A program made the position numbers and the translations under genes. Under the pieces are notes generated by a model. The model did no database searches. It was given only the letters and a program-made list of their open reading frames with translations, and had not been told where the DNA came from. A DNA stretch of 64,000 nt from Datisca glomerata (taxonomy: Eukaryota > Streptophyta > Magnoliopsida > Cucurbitales > Datiscaceae), in the NCBI GenBank assembly GCA_003255025.1, contig QANY01002293.1, forward strand, positions 495,506-559,505, given 5' to 3'. Positions 21,390 to 32,985 of this stretch are shown here, in pieces. Each line of letters opens with the position of its first letter. Position 1 is the stretch's first letter.

Positions 21390-23242
21390 TTATTCATCAT
21401 TATTGAGATTGATATTATCAAATGAGTCCTTCAATTGCTGAGGAGTAACCTTTTTGGATAATCGGTAACTTGACTCTACGGATGATTTAGAGTCATGTTT
21501 GTTATTGTATTCCAAAAGGAGAAGCATTTTTTGGATTAATTCTTTCTGCAATTTGGATCTATGCTTTGTGGCCTTTAGTTTACCCTTTGAAGGGGGTTTG
21601 GATTCAGGTTTTGATTTGAGTTTGGAAAAATTCAAATTGTATAGTTTTATTTGTGGAGCTAGATCAATGAGCTCATTAAAATTTAATGGAGTTGTGATAG
21701 AAAGACTTGCCAGTCTCATATTGGGATGGATACTCATAAATTCATGGATACAACAATTTTCTGGGTATTCAATTTATCCCACCATTTAACATCATATTCT
21801 CTAGTAATGATTTCATTTTCAACCGAGTATTGCCATTTCAAAATCCAAAGTATTTTGTATTTGTTTAAAAAATAAAGTATTTGGGTAAAGGAAGTCTCAA
21901 TTGGTGAGGGTTGGTAAACCTTTAAAAATAAATTGGAACATTGTTGTAAATCAATTGAAAAACGCTCTAAGGTAAGACCATGAATAGACCATCATTTTAA
22001 GAACCAATTTGAAAAATCAATTTTGAAAATGTTATCAAATTTTAAAAACTAGAAGCGAGAATATCTATTTTGATGCAAGAAAATCTTGTTTCATGCATCA
22101 ATATAGTCAAAATAATTATATTATTTTTTATTCAAAAGTATTTTGAAATTTGAAGGATGGATCTTCTAATCCACTATAGTTATGATCCTAAGGATAGAGA
22201 AAAAATGGTAAAAGATTATTTCGTCAGAATTTTTTATTAGGCTAATTTTTATGGATTCTGTTTCTAAGATAATTTCTCTGTAGAAACGAAGGTTTTTGTT
22301 ATTATTTCTAGGGACATAATGGAATTTAGAAATGAAATGGGCTTTGGCAATTTGAGCAGATTTCTTCAGATGAACAAATAGAGGCCCAATATGAATGAAA
22401 TTTTTGCAGGCCATTTTTTGAAAATCAATTAATGATTTATTTTATTTTGGAAGTGATTGGGCACCAAAGTATATTGAGAATGAGTCAAATTGGTTGACCA
22501 AAGTTGATTGGTGATTGGGTTTGATAGACCGAAGTATAGTTGATTGTGCTTTGTTAGGATTAGAAGACTTCTATTTGATTTGGGCTGTAAGGGCCAATTG
22601 TTAAGTTGAAGACTATTTTATTATTGCACCATTCATCATTCTCATATGATTTTTAAAGGTGATATTGATTCGTTTTGTCAAGGCTTCTACAACATCCCTA
22701 TCACTTTTTTGAAATTCGTCGGGCATGACTAAGAAAGTCTCTTCCAGCATAATTTTTTTTAACTATTTTATTTGAAAATTCAATTTTAAATATTACTTGT
22801 CTTAAAATGTTCATAGTTGAAATTTCTCTGTTATCATAACAGATTTCATTATCTTGTGAAAACCTATTTTTCTATCTTTTTTCGTATCATTGAATTAATG
22901 TTGCATTGAAGTCATGCTTCAACCCAACATCTTCTAAAATTTCATCCAATTCATTAATCCAGTGGTTTCTTGGATATTCAAATCCGTTATAACCATAATT
23001 AATGGATGAGAGTTTTGAGCAAAAAGCGGTTGTCCTGCCATTGAGCTTTTTATTTTAAAAGAATTTTGATTGAGTATTCTAGATTCTACATTTTCATATT
23101 CCAGTAGGCGAGACTCCTCAAATTTCTCTATTGCAAAATCTTGGAAAGATGTTCTACATAAATTTACGAAAAAGAAAATTAGGATTTGAAATAATAATAT
23201 CTCAAATAAATTAAATTTTAAAAATAAATTGTTACCTGGCAA
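21390..23242 (-). pseudogene. Post-RNase H ORF (ORF2-like), minus copy
   Basis: The pieces are, in order, 23,242-22,934 (RILNQNSFKIKSSMAGQPLF, HPLIMVITDLNIQETTGL), 22,414-22,166 (IGPLFVHLKKSAQIAKAHF) and 21,737-21,390 (SKPPSKGKLKATKHRSKLQK, ELIQKMLLLLEYNNK). A Trp-rich stretch near 21,860-21,740 (ILWILKWQY, KWWDKL) precedes the tail. It is the most complete version of this ORF in the window. There is no enzymatic motif that I recognise. The C-terminal tail is basic then acidic, as in nucleic-acid-binding proteins, but the function is unknown. Several stops break it. Confidence 0.65.
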
Positions 23243-23372
23243 AACTCTGTTTGGAACATGTTTTGCAGATTCGTAATTAATTAAAAGAAATTTTTGATTT
23301 TATAAAGAAAATTGTATAATTTGATTTATTGCCTTACTAATGAAATAATAAATTTCAAGTCCTGAAAATCTA

Positions 23373-23755
23373 TCATTTGATTGAAACAATTTTGATTCTT
23401 CTTACAAAGATAACTAAACTATTTTGTTTTATTATCTTGGCAAATAATTTAAAATGTTTCCAGTATTGTTTAATAAATTTAGAGAAAATAAGAATATAAA
23501 CAATTGAGAAATTATTAATTTGATTAAAAAATTCAATCACTATATTCTGAAATTTACTTGAAACAAATTCAAGATCAAATGGCATTGCTTCGACTTATAA
23601 CAATCAAATGCAATTTTGTATTTATCAATTTTATTTGTCTGGACTTGCCAGAATGTAGTAGAAATGTTAGTACACAGATTTTCAAAGATTTTTTGATGAG
23701 TAAGTTCTTCAATCCTTTTCAATTCATCTAGTAGAAAACACAATTGGTTGAACAA
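23373..23755 (-). pseudogene. Pararetroviral RT fragment with deleted active site
   Basis: It matches the plus-copy RT at 14.9-15.26 kb (FDLEFVSSKFQNIVIEFFNQ, FIKQYWKHFKLFAKIIKQN). Where the plus copy has YIDDVLIF, this copy reads YILIF, so both catalytic aspartates are gone by a small in-frame deletion. The sequence then passes directly to ORF2-like sequence near 23,300, with RNase H missing. Confidence 0.75.
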
Positions 23756-23756
23756 A

Positions 23757-24170
23757 TTAATTTATGGATTTGAAAACACAATTTTGTTTCAAAGTTTTCA
23801 ATTTCTCATTCTGAGGAAAAGAAAGAAATTTGAATTTAACAGGTTCATCTATAAGATAAGTAATTATCCCATCATACTCTGTTGTAAAAGAATACAACAA
23901 AGAGATGAATGGTAAACCCAAAATTATTTTATCCGTCATATTTTTTACTAAGACGAATGATGTTTGAAACATACATCATCTTGGCAAATATGAACTTTGG
24001 AGATTTTATAATTAATATGCATCCGAGTACTATTTACAGAAGACAATGATTCTTTCGTCTTCTTGAAGTACTTGGTAGGAACGAGTCATTCCTGCATACA
24101 ATTCAAATCTGCTACTGAATCAACAAGAGCCATTGTAGTGAAATCAAATCATGAATTATAATTTTGACCA
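23757..24170 (-). pseudogene. Pararetroviral aspartic protease (minus copy)
   Basis: The active-site region reads DSVADLNCMQE, with Gly of DSG changed to Val, followed by a stop. The core continues in 23,972-23,757 with FVLVKNMTDKIILGLPFISL. It is broken by the stop after MQE and a frameshift near 23,970. Confidence 0.7.
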
Positions 24171-24395
24171 CTATGTGCCATTTCTTGATTTTGATATGAT
24201 TAAGAATTTGGATGAAGTTATCATCATTTTGATTATTGATAATAGGTTCTTCAACCTCATTATCAGAATTGAGTTTACTAGGTTCTCCTAGTTTACTAGA
24301 TTCCTGATTTTTAATTAAACATTCTATTTTTAAAAAGTTTAATTCTTTTGTTATTTTTGAGTTTGAATTTTTTTAATTCTTTTATTTTAATATTT

Positions 24396-26278
24396 TTAAT
24401 TTCTTTCTGAAATTCTCATAAGGTAACTTCTTTTTCCTTTTCTTCTAATTATATTAAATTTTTCAAGTGTTTGCGAAAGGCTTGCAGTATTTTTATTATT
24501 AGACTTAGTATTTTCTTTCTTTATAATTAATTTCCTAAGTCTCTCTAGATATTCTTGTTTTAATTCTAGATTCTCAATTTTACTAATTAAGTCTAACAAG
24601 AGTTTTTATTGTTCTTCTTTTTTATTTAAAACATTTATTTTTTGACAACAACTATCCCGACACCCCATTAATATGTTAGGATAATCATTGTCAGAACTTG
24701 AAGAGTTATATTCAAAGGATTCAAGAGATTCAAATTCTCCTAAATCTTCATCACTACTCTCGTAATAATCTATTATTTCTAAGATTCTAAACAATTCTTG
24801 TTTGCCTTCTTCAAAGATTTTTAATTGATTAATTTTATTTTTAACTCTATAAGTGTTAGAAAAATGACCATTCAGTTCACATTTAAAACACTTAGTTTTA
24901 CTCTTATCAAATTTTTTATTAATTATTCTTAGAGAAACGTTCATCAAATTTTTTATTCTTTGAAAAGTATTGGTCAAAGTTTTTATCTTTATGGTAATTT
25001 CTCCTATAAGGCTTGTGGGTCGTTCTAGGCTTAAATTAAAAAATTTTCGTATTTTTCTGGGAAGGAGCAATAGTATTTGACAGTTTTATTTTCCTTTTTG
25101 ATTTGTTTATTGATTTTCACATCAATGCACATTTTCAAACATTCCTTTTGTATTGTAGTAATTATTGTACGATAAATAAGACTATCATAATCTATGTTTC
25201 CTAAGTCACTACTAAAGACTGTTTTTATTTTTCTATGAACAAATTGGGTAATCCATTTATAAATTTTTCTTTCCAAAATAGTTGATTACTATCCTCCCTT
25301 GTCATTACTTTGGACAAAAATATATTTTAAACCAGTTAAAATCACTTAGGGTTGGACACCTAATATTAGTTAATTGGTCATGGATACGCAAAGTAACATT
25401 ACTTGACGTTCCAACGAAGTGTTCAATTATTGTGTAAATGAGCGTATTGATGGCATCATGTATTATTTCCTGATCCTCTCCAATAATTGGGTTTCCTTAA
25501 GCATCAATCTTTACTGCTGAAAGGATGGTATTTTTAAAATCTTTTGTGAGATGTTTTTCCCACCAGGAATGTAGCATTCCTGTGAATCCTGTGACTAAAA
25601 AATTTATTATCTCATTGTGAAGTACATTATGTGTGGTAATGTAGCTGTTAGCTGCCATTGTTATGTGCTGCAATTTATTGAGAACTTCCTACTCAGAAAG
25701 TCCATCAATATTCCATTTGTACAAATTTTCTGTAGAAATAGAAAATTGATTAACTAAAGAATTTTCAGTAATTTGAATGTTAGGAGGAATAGGACTTTTA
25801 TGCCACTTCCTTTCTAATTTATTAATTTCTAAATTTTTGAATGTATATTCAATATTGTTAATATTTGAAGATTCATGGATTGTGGATGACTCATAGGTAG
25901 ATTCTAACCTATGACTTTCTGATTCCAAATTACTGTCTTCGTTAATAACCTTAACATAAGAAGATGATTCAACAGATTTATTCTTCAAATCTTGAAGCAT
26001 TTTATTTATCTGTTTGTGAAGGGGAACAATATTCAAAGTAGTTTTATCTGAAAAATTAATTAAAGGTGTTTTTTCAAGGATTCATTAGGTTTACGTTTAT
26101 GAAGATTATCAACCTTATTTTCAATTTTGTCTAATTGTTTTCCTATTGTAATTAGACTTTGATTGGTGTAATTGAGTTGTTCAACTACCTTTTTATTTTC
26201 TTCTTCTTCCTTTGAAATCTTGAAGGGAGAAGCACTGGATGGCTGATAGTCACCACACTGGAGTCTTCCTTGACCCAT
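24396..26278 (-). pseudogene. Pararetroviral coat protein region (minus copy)
   Basis: Order on the minus strand: linker with coiled helix (26,278-26,060: TNQSLITIGKQLDKIENKVD), acidic segment with SHRLESTYESSTIHESSNI (26,036-25,689), coat core around 25.6-25.2 kb, Lys-rich part, and knuckle CFKCELNGHFSNTY (24,606-25,070), whose last Cys is Tyr. The acidic tail and the linker to protease (24,599-24,396) follow. Frameshifts separate the pieces. The role in the virus would be encapsidation. Confidence 0.75.
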
Positions 26279-26829
26279 TTAGATTTAAAAATTACATTGA
26301 TATTTTTCTCATAAATATCCTCGATATAATCAAGGAAAAATATATCAACTCTAAATTCTTGCATGAATGCCTTCCATTCAATAAGTATGATTCTTTTTTT
26401 ATCTATATTATATTTTTCTCTAAACCTATTACATCTATTTAGATTGGGTGGGTCATCATTATGTTGGGTTAGACCTTCCGGATCATGTTTGTATTTTTGG
26501 TTCAGGGTTCCTAAATTTAGGACTAAGAGTCGTGGATTGACTTGAAAATCTGATTCAGTGGATGCTTCTGGTTCGTCAAATTGTTCAGATTTATTATCAA
26601 AGACTGGCTGACTAACTTGAGAATTTGTAGCTATTCCTTTAAGTCTTAAATTTTTAATTTTTAATTCTTGTTCTAATTGTTGAATCCTAAGATCTTGATC
26701 ATTATTAATGGATGATCCAAAAAGGAATTTCTAAGGATACTAGACTAGCTATACTTTGAGGATTAGAACTAGAAGATTGGAAGTTTATTTTTACATCTTC
26801 AATTGGATGGTGAATTGGAGTTGGCTGAC

Positions 26830-27583
26830 TTTCATTTGTTAAAAGCTAATTTGTAGGTAAAGTAATATCAGACAACCTAATTATTTTAGGACTTTAATAT
26901 TGGCATTACTTTGTCTAGCTTGAATCAACGTGATTTTATTTTTAGTACTCCTATCGATGCCTTGGAAATTCATATTGATTTTGGTAACTTTGTAATGTAT
27001 TCTAAAAATTAAAGCTAGGGGTTGGGTACCTTCTAGGACTTGGTAACCATTAGTTTTAATCTTCAAAGTTAAAAATTCTAAAATATGAGGGTCTATTAAA
27101 ATAACAGACAAATCTGAGAAACAATCGAAATGGATTGGACCATTACAAAGTGATGATTCGATTAATCCTAAAATACTATCATTAAAATTTATGAATCTTG
27201 CATCACGCAAGGCTAACAAGACTGGGGTATTTAGGCCTCTATTTGTGAGTGGTTCAACTCCAATCTGGACTAAACCAAAATGAAGCAAATTATATCCTTC
27301 TTGAATGTGATGTTTAATTTCATTAGAAAAAGTAATTGATAAGTTTCATGCTCTTTCCCAAGATCTTATATTTTTTCAATTATTTTTACATGATACTGAG
27401 GCTTAAAGGAAGTAATAGACCATGTTGATTTTTTAATATTTTTATTGGGGATTCATTCCATACCCTATGATCTATTTGATCATCTACTACATATTTAAAG
27501 TGCTCTTCATTTATTATGTCTGGTATTGAAGTTATTGTAGATCTATCACTACTAGAAGAATTATTTCTAAATAATCTACTCAT
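26830..27583 (-). pseudogene. Pararetroviral movement protein (minus copy)
   Basis: ATG at 27,583 begins MSRLFRNNSSSSDRS; the first frame runs to 27,386. After a frameshift the core resumes at 27,288-26,881 with FGLVQIGVEPLTNRG, ALRDARFINFNDSILGLIE and PHILEFLTLKIKTNGYQVLE. This is the longest uninterrupted movement-protein core in the window. The family call (30K superfamily, plasmodesmal transport) rests on this order of motifs and on the position upstream of the coat protein. Confidence 0.75.
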
Positions 27584-28457
27584 GACTCAAATGCCTAAAT
27601 TATTCTTAGGATTGAAAATTACATACTGTATTTTGATTACTAATCTGCTATGACTTCTACAACCTCCTACCAGGTTCTCTTTTTGCCACTTTGCACCTAT
27701 AACCACCCTACCCTTGAGATTTACGTATCAAAAGGTCTTATTGTGGTGCCTGAAGCTAACCAAATAAAACTGATACGTCAGCTTCTGATAAATCAGATTC
27801 ATAAATTAGATAAACAAATAATACAGAGAAATAATCAATTATAAAAATAACCAGCCACTTGGATAAAGAGTGAGATTAGATCAAAGAAATTATTCAGGTA
27901 ATCAATTGATAAACAATAATAGCAATAACCAGGCATAATAGACGGTGAAGAGTTTAACCATGCAGATATTAATTTAAACAGTAAATCTCTCCACCAGGTT
28001 TGGCTTTGATACCAAAAGAAATTATTAAGTATTGGTATCAGAGCCAAACCTGGTGGGGAGATTTACTGTTTAAATTAATATCTGCATAATTAAATTGTTC
28101 ACTATCTGTTTTGGCTGGTTATTGCTATTGTTGTTTATCAATTGCTTACTTGAATAATTACTTTTATTCAATCTCACTCTCCGCCAAGTGGCTGGTTATT
28201 TTTATGGTTGATTATTTCTCTGTAATCTTTGATTATTTAATCTGTGAATCTGAGTTATCATAGGCTGATATATCAATTTTTATTTGGTTAGCTTCAGGCA
28301 CCACAATAAGACCTCTTAGATACGTAAATCCCGAGGGTAGAGTGGTTGTAGGGGAAAAGTGGTGAAGAGTCGATCTAGTAGGAGGTTGTAGAAGTCATAG
28401 CATATTATCAATCAAAATACAGTATGAAACTTTCAATCATAAGAATAATTTAGTGGC
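27584..28457. repeat. Head-to-head inverted repeat of viral leaders
   Basis: The minus-strand leader (28,015 down to about 27,590) and the plus-strand leader (28,032 up to about 28,457) are inverted copies of each other with only 16 bp between them. By eye identity is in the high 80s percent over about 425 bp per arm. Both arms begin at the primer-binding site. A transcript through this point would fold into a long hairpin. Confidence 0.75.
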
Positions 28458-29200
28458 AGTATGCTATCGAAGATGAAGTCCTCACCAAACAATACTACGT
28501 TAAATGGTGGGACAAGTTCTATACACTAAAAATATCTGCTGCCATAAATGATGAGTTTACAAAAACTCATTCACAACTAAAATTACTTAAACCACCTCTA
28601 ATGGCCTCCTTAAAAATTAAGGAGCCAGACAACCAAAATCCATAAATAAACTAATCTAAATCATCAAATTCTTCTGAAGAATGAAAGCCTACATCAAAAC
28701 CTTCCCTAAAAGGAAAGACCAAGGCTACAAAATCAAAAGCAAAACAGGAGTTAATACAAAGGATGCTCCTTCTTCTTGAAGACAATATGGATTCTGACTC
28801 TGAATCCTCAATAGAGTCGAATCACCCAATCACACGTTCACACTCTTCCCCAGTGGGTCTATAATCTCTTCAAGGATTCAAAAGACCCATTCGATAACGT
28901 GAACCTCAGTGATGACGAATAATCCACCTTTGGCAAAATGCCAATAAATGGAACCAAATAGTTTTGAAGATATATTTTGGTGACACCAGATCACAATGCA
29001 AAGGTCATAGTAGTCTTCAATGAATAGTCACAATGCCTTCGTAATAATAAAAAAGAAGTCCAAGATAAAAATTATCAAGGATTATCAACAGTGCCTCCAC
29101 CAAAACAAAGCAACGACCAAGACACGAAGACCAAGATAGAAATTATCAAAGATCTTTGTAATTTGTCATTTTGTAATAATTGTACTAATTGTTGAAACAT
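28456..29200 (+). pseudogene. ORF2 C-terminal fragment and 3' region, plus copy
   Basis: Just before where the movement-protein ATG should be, the leader jumps (about 28,456) to the end of ORF2. Landmarks are KWWDKF near 28,505 and a Lys-rich then acidic tail that includes QELIQRMLLLLEDNMDSDSE at about 28,749-28,808, matching 21,737-21,390 on the minus strand. Stops interrupt it. Non-coding 3' sequence follows to the promoter. The jump removes the whole of movement protein to RNase H, about 6 kb of viral sequence. Confidence 0.6.
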
Positions 29201-29323
29201 AAGGCGAGTGTTTATGCTTTTTACTATTCTTAGTAAAAAATAGAAATGTAAAATGTATTTACTTTTGTAGAATAGAATAGTTCAGGTTAGGATGAGTTCC
29301 CGGTGAACTCCACTTTACTTGGC

Positions 29324-29330
29324 TATAAAA
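29324..29330 (+). promoter_or_regulatory. Pararetroviral promoter TATA box (plus copy)
   Basis: TATAAAA follows gaactccactttacttggc, the same context as on the minus copy. The leader starts downstream and reaches a degraded primer-binding site, tggtatttta, at about 29,627. Confidence 0.5.
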
Positions 29331-30071
29331 TGGTAGCCATCTCCCATATGTTTCTCAAAACTTATTTTCAACTCTTAACTATTTGAGAGTAAAACTTGTT
29401 TTGTGAAATAAAACTTTCTTCCTCTCCTTTTTTGTAAATCTCTTTTTCTTCTTTTTCTTTTAACGTTAAATAGTGAGCAGGAGTAATATTTAATTGTTAC
29501 CAATTAAATTTATGTTTGTGTAAGTATTAAATCTTGCACCTTAATACGGTTTTACTATTTTTGTGTTTATTTACTGCACCCTTAATACCCAGTCTTTAAT
29601 TCTTTAGTACGCAATTCCACCTCTTTTGGTATTTTATCATCACAGTGAACCCCAGAGTACCTGGGTGGGGAGATTTACTGTTTACTTAATTTATCTGCTT
29701 GATTAATCTGTTCACCGCCTGCTATGGTTGATTATTGCTTTTATTGTTGCTCAATTGCTTACCTGAATAATTGCTTTTATTTAATCTCACTCTCCACTCA
29801 AGTGGCTGGTTATTTTTATGCATGATTATTACTCTGTAATATTTGTTTATCTAATTTGTGAATCTTCTTTGACAGAGGCTGACATATCAGCTTCTATTTG
29901 GTTAGCTTGAGGCACCACAATAAGAACTCTTAGAGATGTAAATCCCGAGGGTAGGGTGGTTGTAGGGGTGAAGAGAGAACCTGGTAGAAGATTGTAGAAG
30001 TCACAACAGATTAGTAATCAAATACAGTATGAAGTTTTCAATCATAAGAATAATTTAGTTATTTTTTAGCA
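29331..30071 (+). other. Pararetroviral transcript leader
   Basis: The first part (29,331-29,626) matches the leader upstream of the PBS, and the second (29,650-30,071) matches the leader downstream of it. At the join, the primer-binding site is damaged and followed by tcatcacagtgaaccccagagtacc, which looks like a remnant of the PBS-flanked cassette with most of it deleted. Confidence 0.6.
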
Positions 30072-30491
30072 ATGAGTAGATTATCTAGAAGTAGTTCTTC
30101 TAGTAGTATTGGATCTACAATGTCTTCAATATCTGACATAATGGATGAAGAACAGTTTGAATTAACAGATGATCAAGTAGATCATTGGGTGTGGAATATA
30201 CCCAAAATCCCTAATAAAAATATTTACAAATCTACATGGTCTGATGCTTTCTTCAAGCCTCAGCATTGTGAAAAAATAGTTAAAAATAATAATAGCATCC
30301 AGCAGTACGTAAATGGTACTGATAAAGTCAGGGAGTATAGCCAGCCCAGTACCCTTAGGAATTCATCTTCTAAATCTTCTATTAATGATCAAGATCTCAG
30401 CATTCAAATAGAGCAAGAATTAAAAAATTTAAAACCTAAAGGAATAAGTTTCCAAGATAGTCAGCCAGACCTTAATAATAAGTCTAAATAA
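30072..30491 (+). pseudogene. Movement protein with core deleted, fused to linker
   Basis: ATG at 30,072 begins MSRLSRSSSSSSIGSTMSS and is open for 139 codons. After FKPQHCEKIVKNN (about 30,285) it goes straight to SIQQYVNGTDKVREYSQPST, which in the 17-kb copy lies about 570 bp further on, beyond the movement-protein core. So the whole 30K core is missing and the join is in frame. The product could not act as a movement protein. Confidence 0.7.
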
Positions 30492-31880
30492 TCTGATAAA
30501 ATTAATTACCAATCTTCTAATCCTCAAATTAGGGAGTATAGCCAGTCTAGTACCTGTAGGAGTTCCTTTGTTGAATCATCTATAATTATAATCAAGATTT
30601 TAGGATTCAAAAATTAGAAGAAGAACTAAAAAAAATTAAAATTTTGAATTTAGACACCCTGAGTCAAGAATACAAATCAGATTAAGCAAATCTAAATCAA
30701 CACAATAATGACCTAGCCAATCAAGATAGACGTAATAGGTTCAGAGATTTATATAATATGGATAAAAGAAAAATCATACTTGTTGAATGTAAGACATTCA
30801 TGCAAAAAAACAAATTTGACATATTTTTTCTTGATTATATCGAGGATATTTACGAACCAAATAATAGGGTAATTTCCAAACCTAAAGAAGAATCCAATGA
30901 ACCCTTTAAAATTTATTATGAAAAGATTCTTGATGATAGAATACTTAAAAAATTAAAAAAATTTGAGAGATAGTATCTCAGAATCAGATAGGCATAGATT
31001 AGAATCCACCTATGAGACATCTACAATTCAAGAATATTCAAATAACATTGAGGAACCATCCAAAGATTTATAAATTAAATCATTTGTTAAGGTTATTGAC
31101 CAAAACAATATTTTTAAATTAGATAACCATAGGTTAGAATCTACCTATGAGTCTTCCACAACCAATGAATCTTCAAATATTGATAAATTTGAAGAAACTA
31201 ATGAATCATCTTATTCTGCTAGGGTTGTTAACAAAGACAATCATTCAGAATTTGAAATTAAACCTGAAAAAATCTTAATTAATCACAAAAAAATATTTAA
31301 TCACTATTTCTCCTTTCAAGATTTAAAAGGAAGAAGAACCTAATAAAAAAGATGAACAACTTATTTACACCAATCAAAGTCTAATTACAATAGGAAAAAA
31401 TAGACAAAAATGAGAATAAGGTTGATGATTTTCATGAACCTAAATCTAGTGAATCACTAAAAGAAAAATCTTTAATAAATATTTCAAGTAAAACCACTTT
31501 GAATATTGTTTCCATTAAAAAATAGGTTGATAAAATACTTCAAGAATTAAAGAGTGAATATGTACAATCATTTTCTTCTGTTAAGATTGTTAACCAAGAC
31601 TGTCATTCAGAAATTGAAATTAAATCTGAAAAAATTGATAGAGTACTTCGGGAATCGAAGGTAATTAATCAAGACAATAATTTAGATTCAGAAAACCATA
31701 GGTTAGAATCCACCTATAAGTCATCCCAATAAGTGAATATTCAAACATTACTAATATTGAAGAATCATTTAAAAATTTAAAAATTAATAAATTAGAAAGG
31801 AAGTGGCCTAAAAAGCCTATTCCTCCTTATATTCAAATTTCTGAAAATTCTTTAGTTAATCAATTTTCTGTCTCTAGAAA
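30492..31880 (+). pseudogene. Pararetroviral linker region with expanded acidic repeats
   Basis: Broken frames correspond to the segment between movement and coat protein. The block ataggttagaatccacctatgag (HRLESTYES) occurs three times, near 30,988, 31,128 and 31,702, against once in the minus copy, with pieces of a helical segment between them. This copy has therefore gained internal duplications. The open frame 30,758-30,973 is part of this region. Confidence 0.6.
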
Positions 31881-32985
31881 AATTATATGAATGGAATATT
31901 GATGGTCTTTCTGAAGAGGAAGTCCTCAACAAACTGCAACACATAACAATGGTTGCTAATATCTACATTACCACACACAATTTACTTCACAATGAGGTAA
32001 TCAATCTCTTAGTCACGGGATTCATAGGAATGCTACATTCCTTGTGGAAAAAATATCTCACAGAAGAATCCAAAAATACCATCCTTTCAGCAATGAAGAT
32101 TGATACCAAAGAAACCTCAATCATCAATACACTTCTCTATATAATAATTGAACACTTCATAGGAACGTCAAGTAATATTACTTCGCGTATCCATGATCAA
32201 TTAACCAATCTTAGGAGTTCAACCTTAAGTGAATTCCACTAGTACAAAAATATATTTTTGTCCAGAGTTATGACAAGGGATGATAGTAATCAACCCTTCT
32301 GGAAAGAAAAAATTATTAATGGATTACTCAATTTGTTCACAGACAAAATTAGAACAGTCCTTAGTAATGACCTAAGTAATATAGACTATAATAGCCTCAC
32401 CTATGGTACAATAATTACTAGAATAAAAAAATGAAGGTTTAATAATGTGCATTGATATGAAAATCAATAAACAAATCAAAAAAGAAAATAAAACTGAATT
32501 AGATAATTTTTGCAAGCAGTATGGTTTACCCGCTATGGCTTCTTCCAAAAAAAAAAAGAAAAAACTCTAATTTAAGCCCTAGAAGGACCCACAAGCCTTA
32601 TAAGAGAAATTACCATAAAAATACAAACTTTGACCAATACTTTTCAAAGAATAAAAATTTTGATAAACGTTTCTCTAAAAATAAAAATTATTCTAGAAGA
32701 AAAATTAAATTTGATGAGATTAAAATTAAGTATTTTAAATGTGACCAGAATGGTCATTTTTCTAACACTTGTCAAGTTAAAAATAAAATTAATCATTTAA
32801 AAATCTCTGAAGAAGATAAACAGGAATTTTTTAGAATCATAGAAAAAATATATTATTACGAAAGTAGTGATAAAGATTTAGAAGAATTTGATTCCCCTGA
32901 ATCCTCTGAATATAACTCTTCAAGTTCTGAAAGTGATTTTCCTAGCATCTTAATGCAGTGTAGGGATAGTTGTTGTCAAAAATAA
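31881..32985 (+). pseudogene. Pararetroviral coat protein core and CCHC knuckle (plus copy)
   Basis: The core is open at 31,949-32,242 (HNLLHNEVINLLVTGFIGML, SRIHDQLTNLRSSTLSEFH) and stops right after FH. After frameshifts the basic part and knuckle are in 32,521-32,985: IKYFKCDQNGHFSNTCQVKN, with the first Cys of the knuckle changed to Tyr. The acidic tail YYYESSDKDLEEFDSPESSE and RDSCCQK follow. Confidence 0.75.

Larger units (their letters stand above)
20485..28015 (-). mobile_element. Near unit-length pararetrovirus copy, PBS to PBS
   Basis: Read on the minus strand, this copy starts at a primer-binding site (28,014-28,002, TGGTATCAAAGCC). It runs through leader, movement protein, linker, coat protein, protease, RT, ORF2, promoter and leader, and ends at a second primer-binding site (20,527-20,515) plus about 30 bp of repeated leader. 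The total is 7.53 kb, about one caulimovirid genome, with terminal redundancy as expected for integration of, or copying from, circular or greater-than-unit-length viral DNA. The RNase H and part of RT are deleted. Both ends are inverted junctions with plus-strand copies. Confidence 0.7.
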
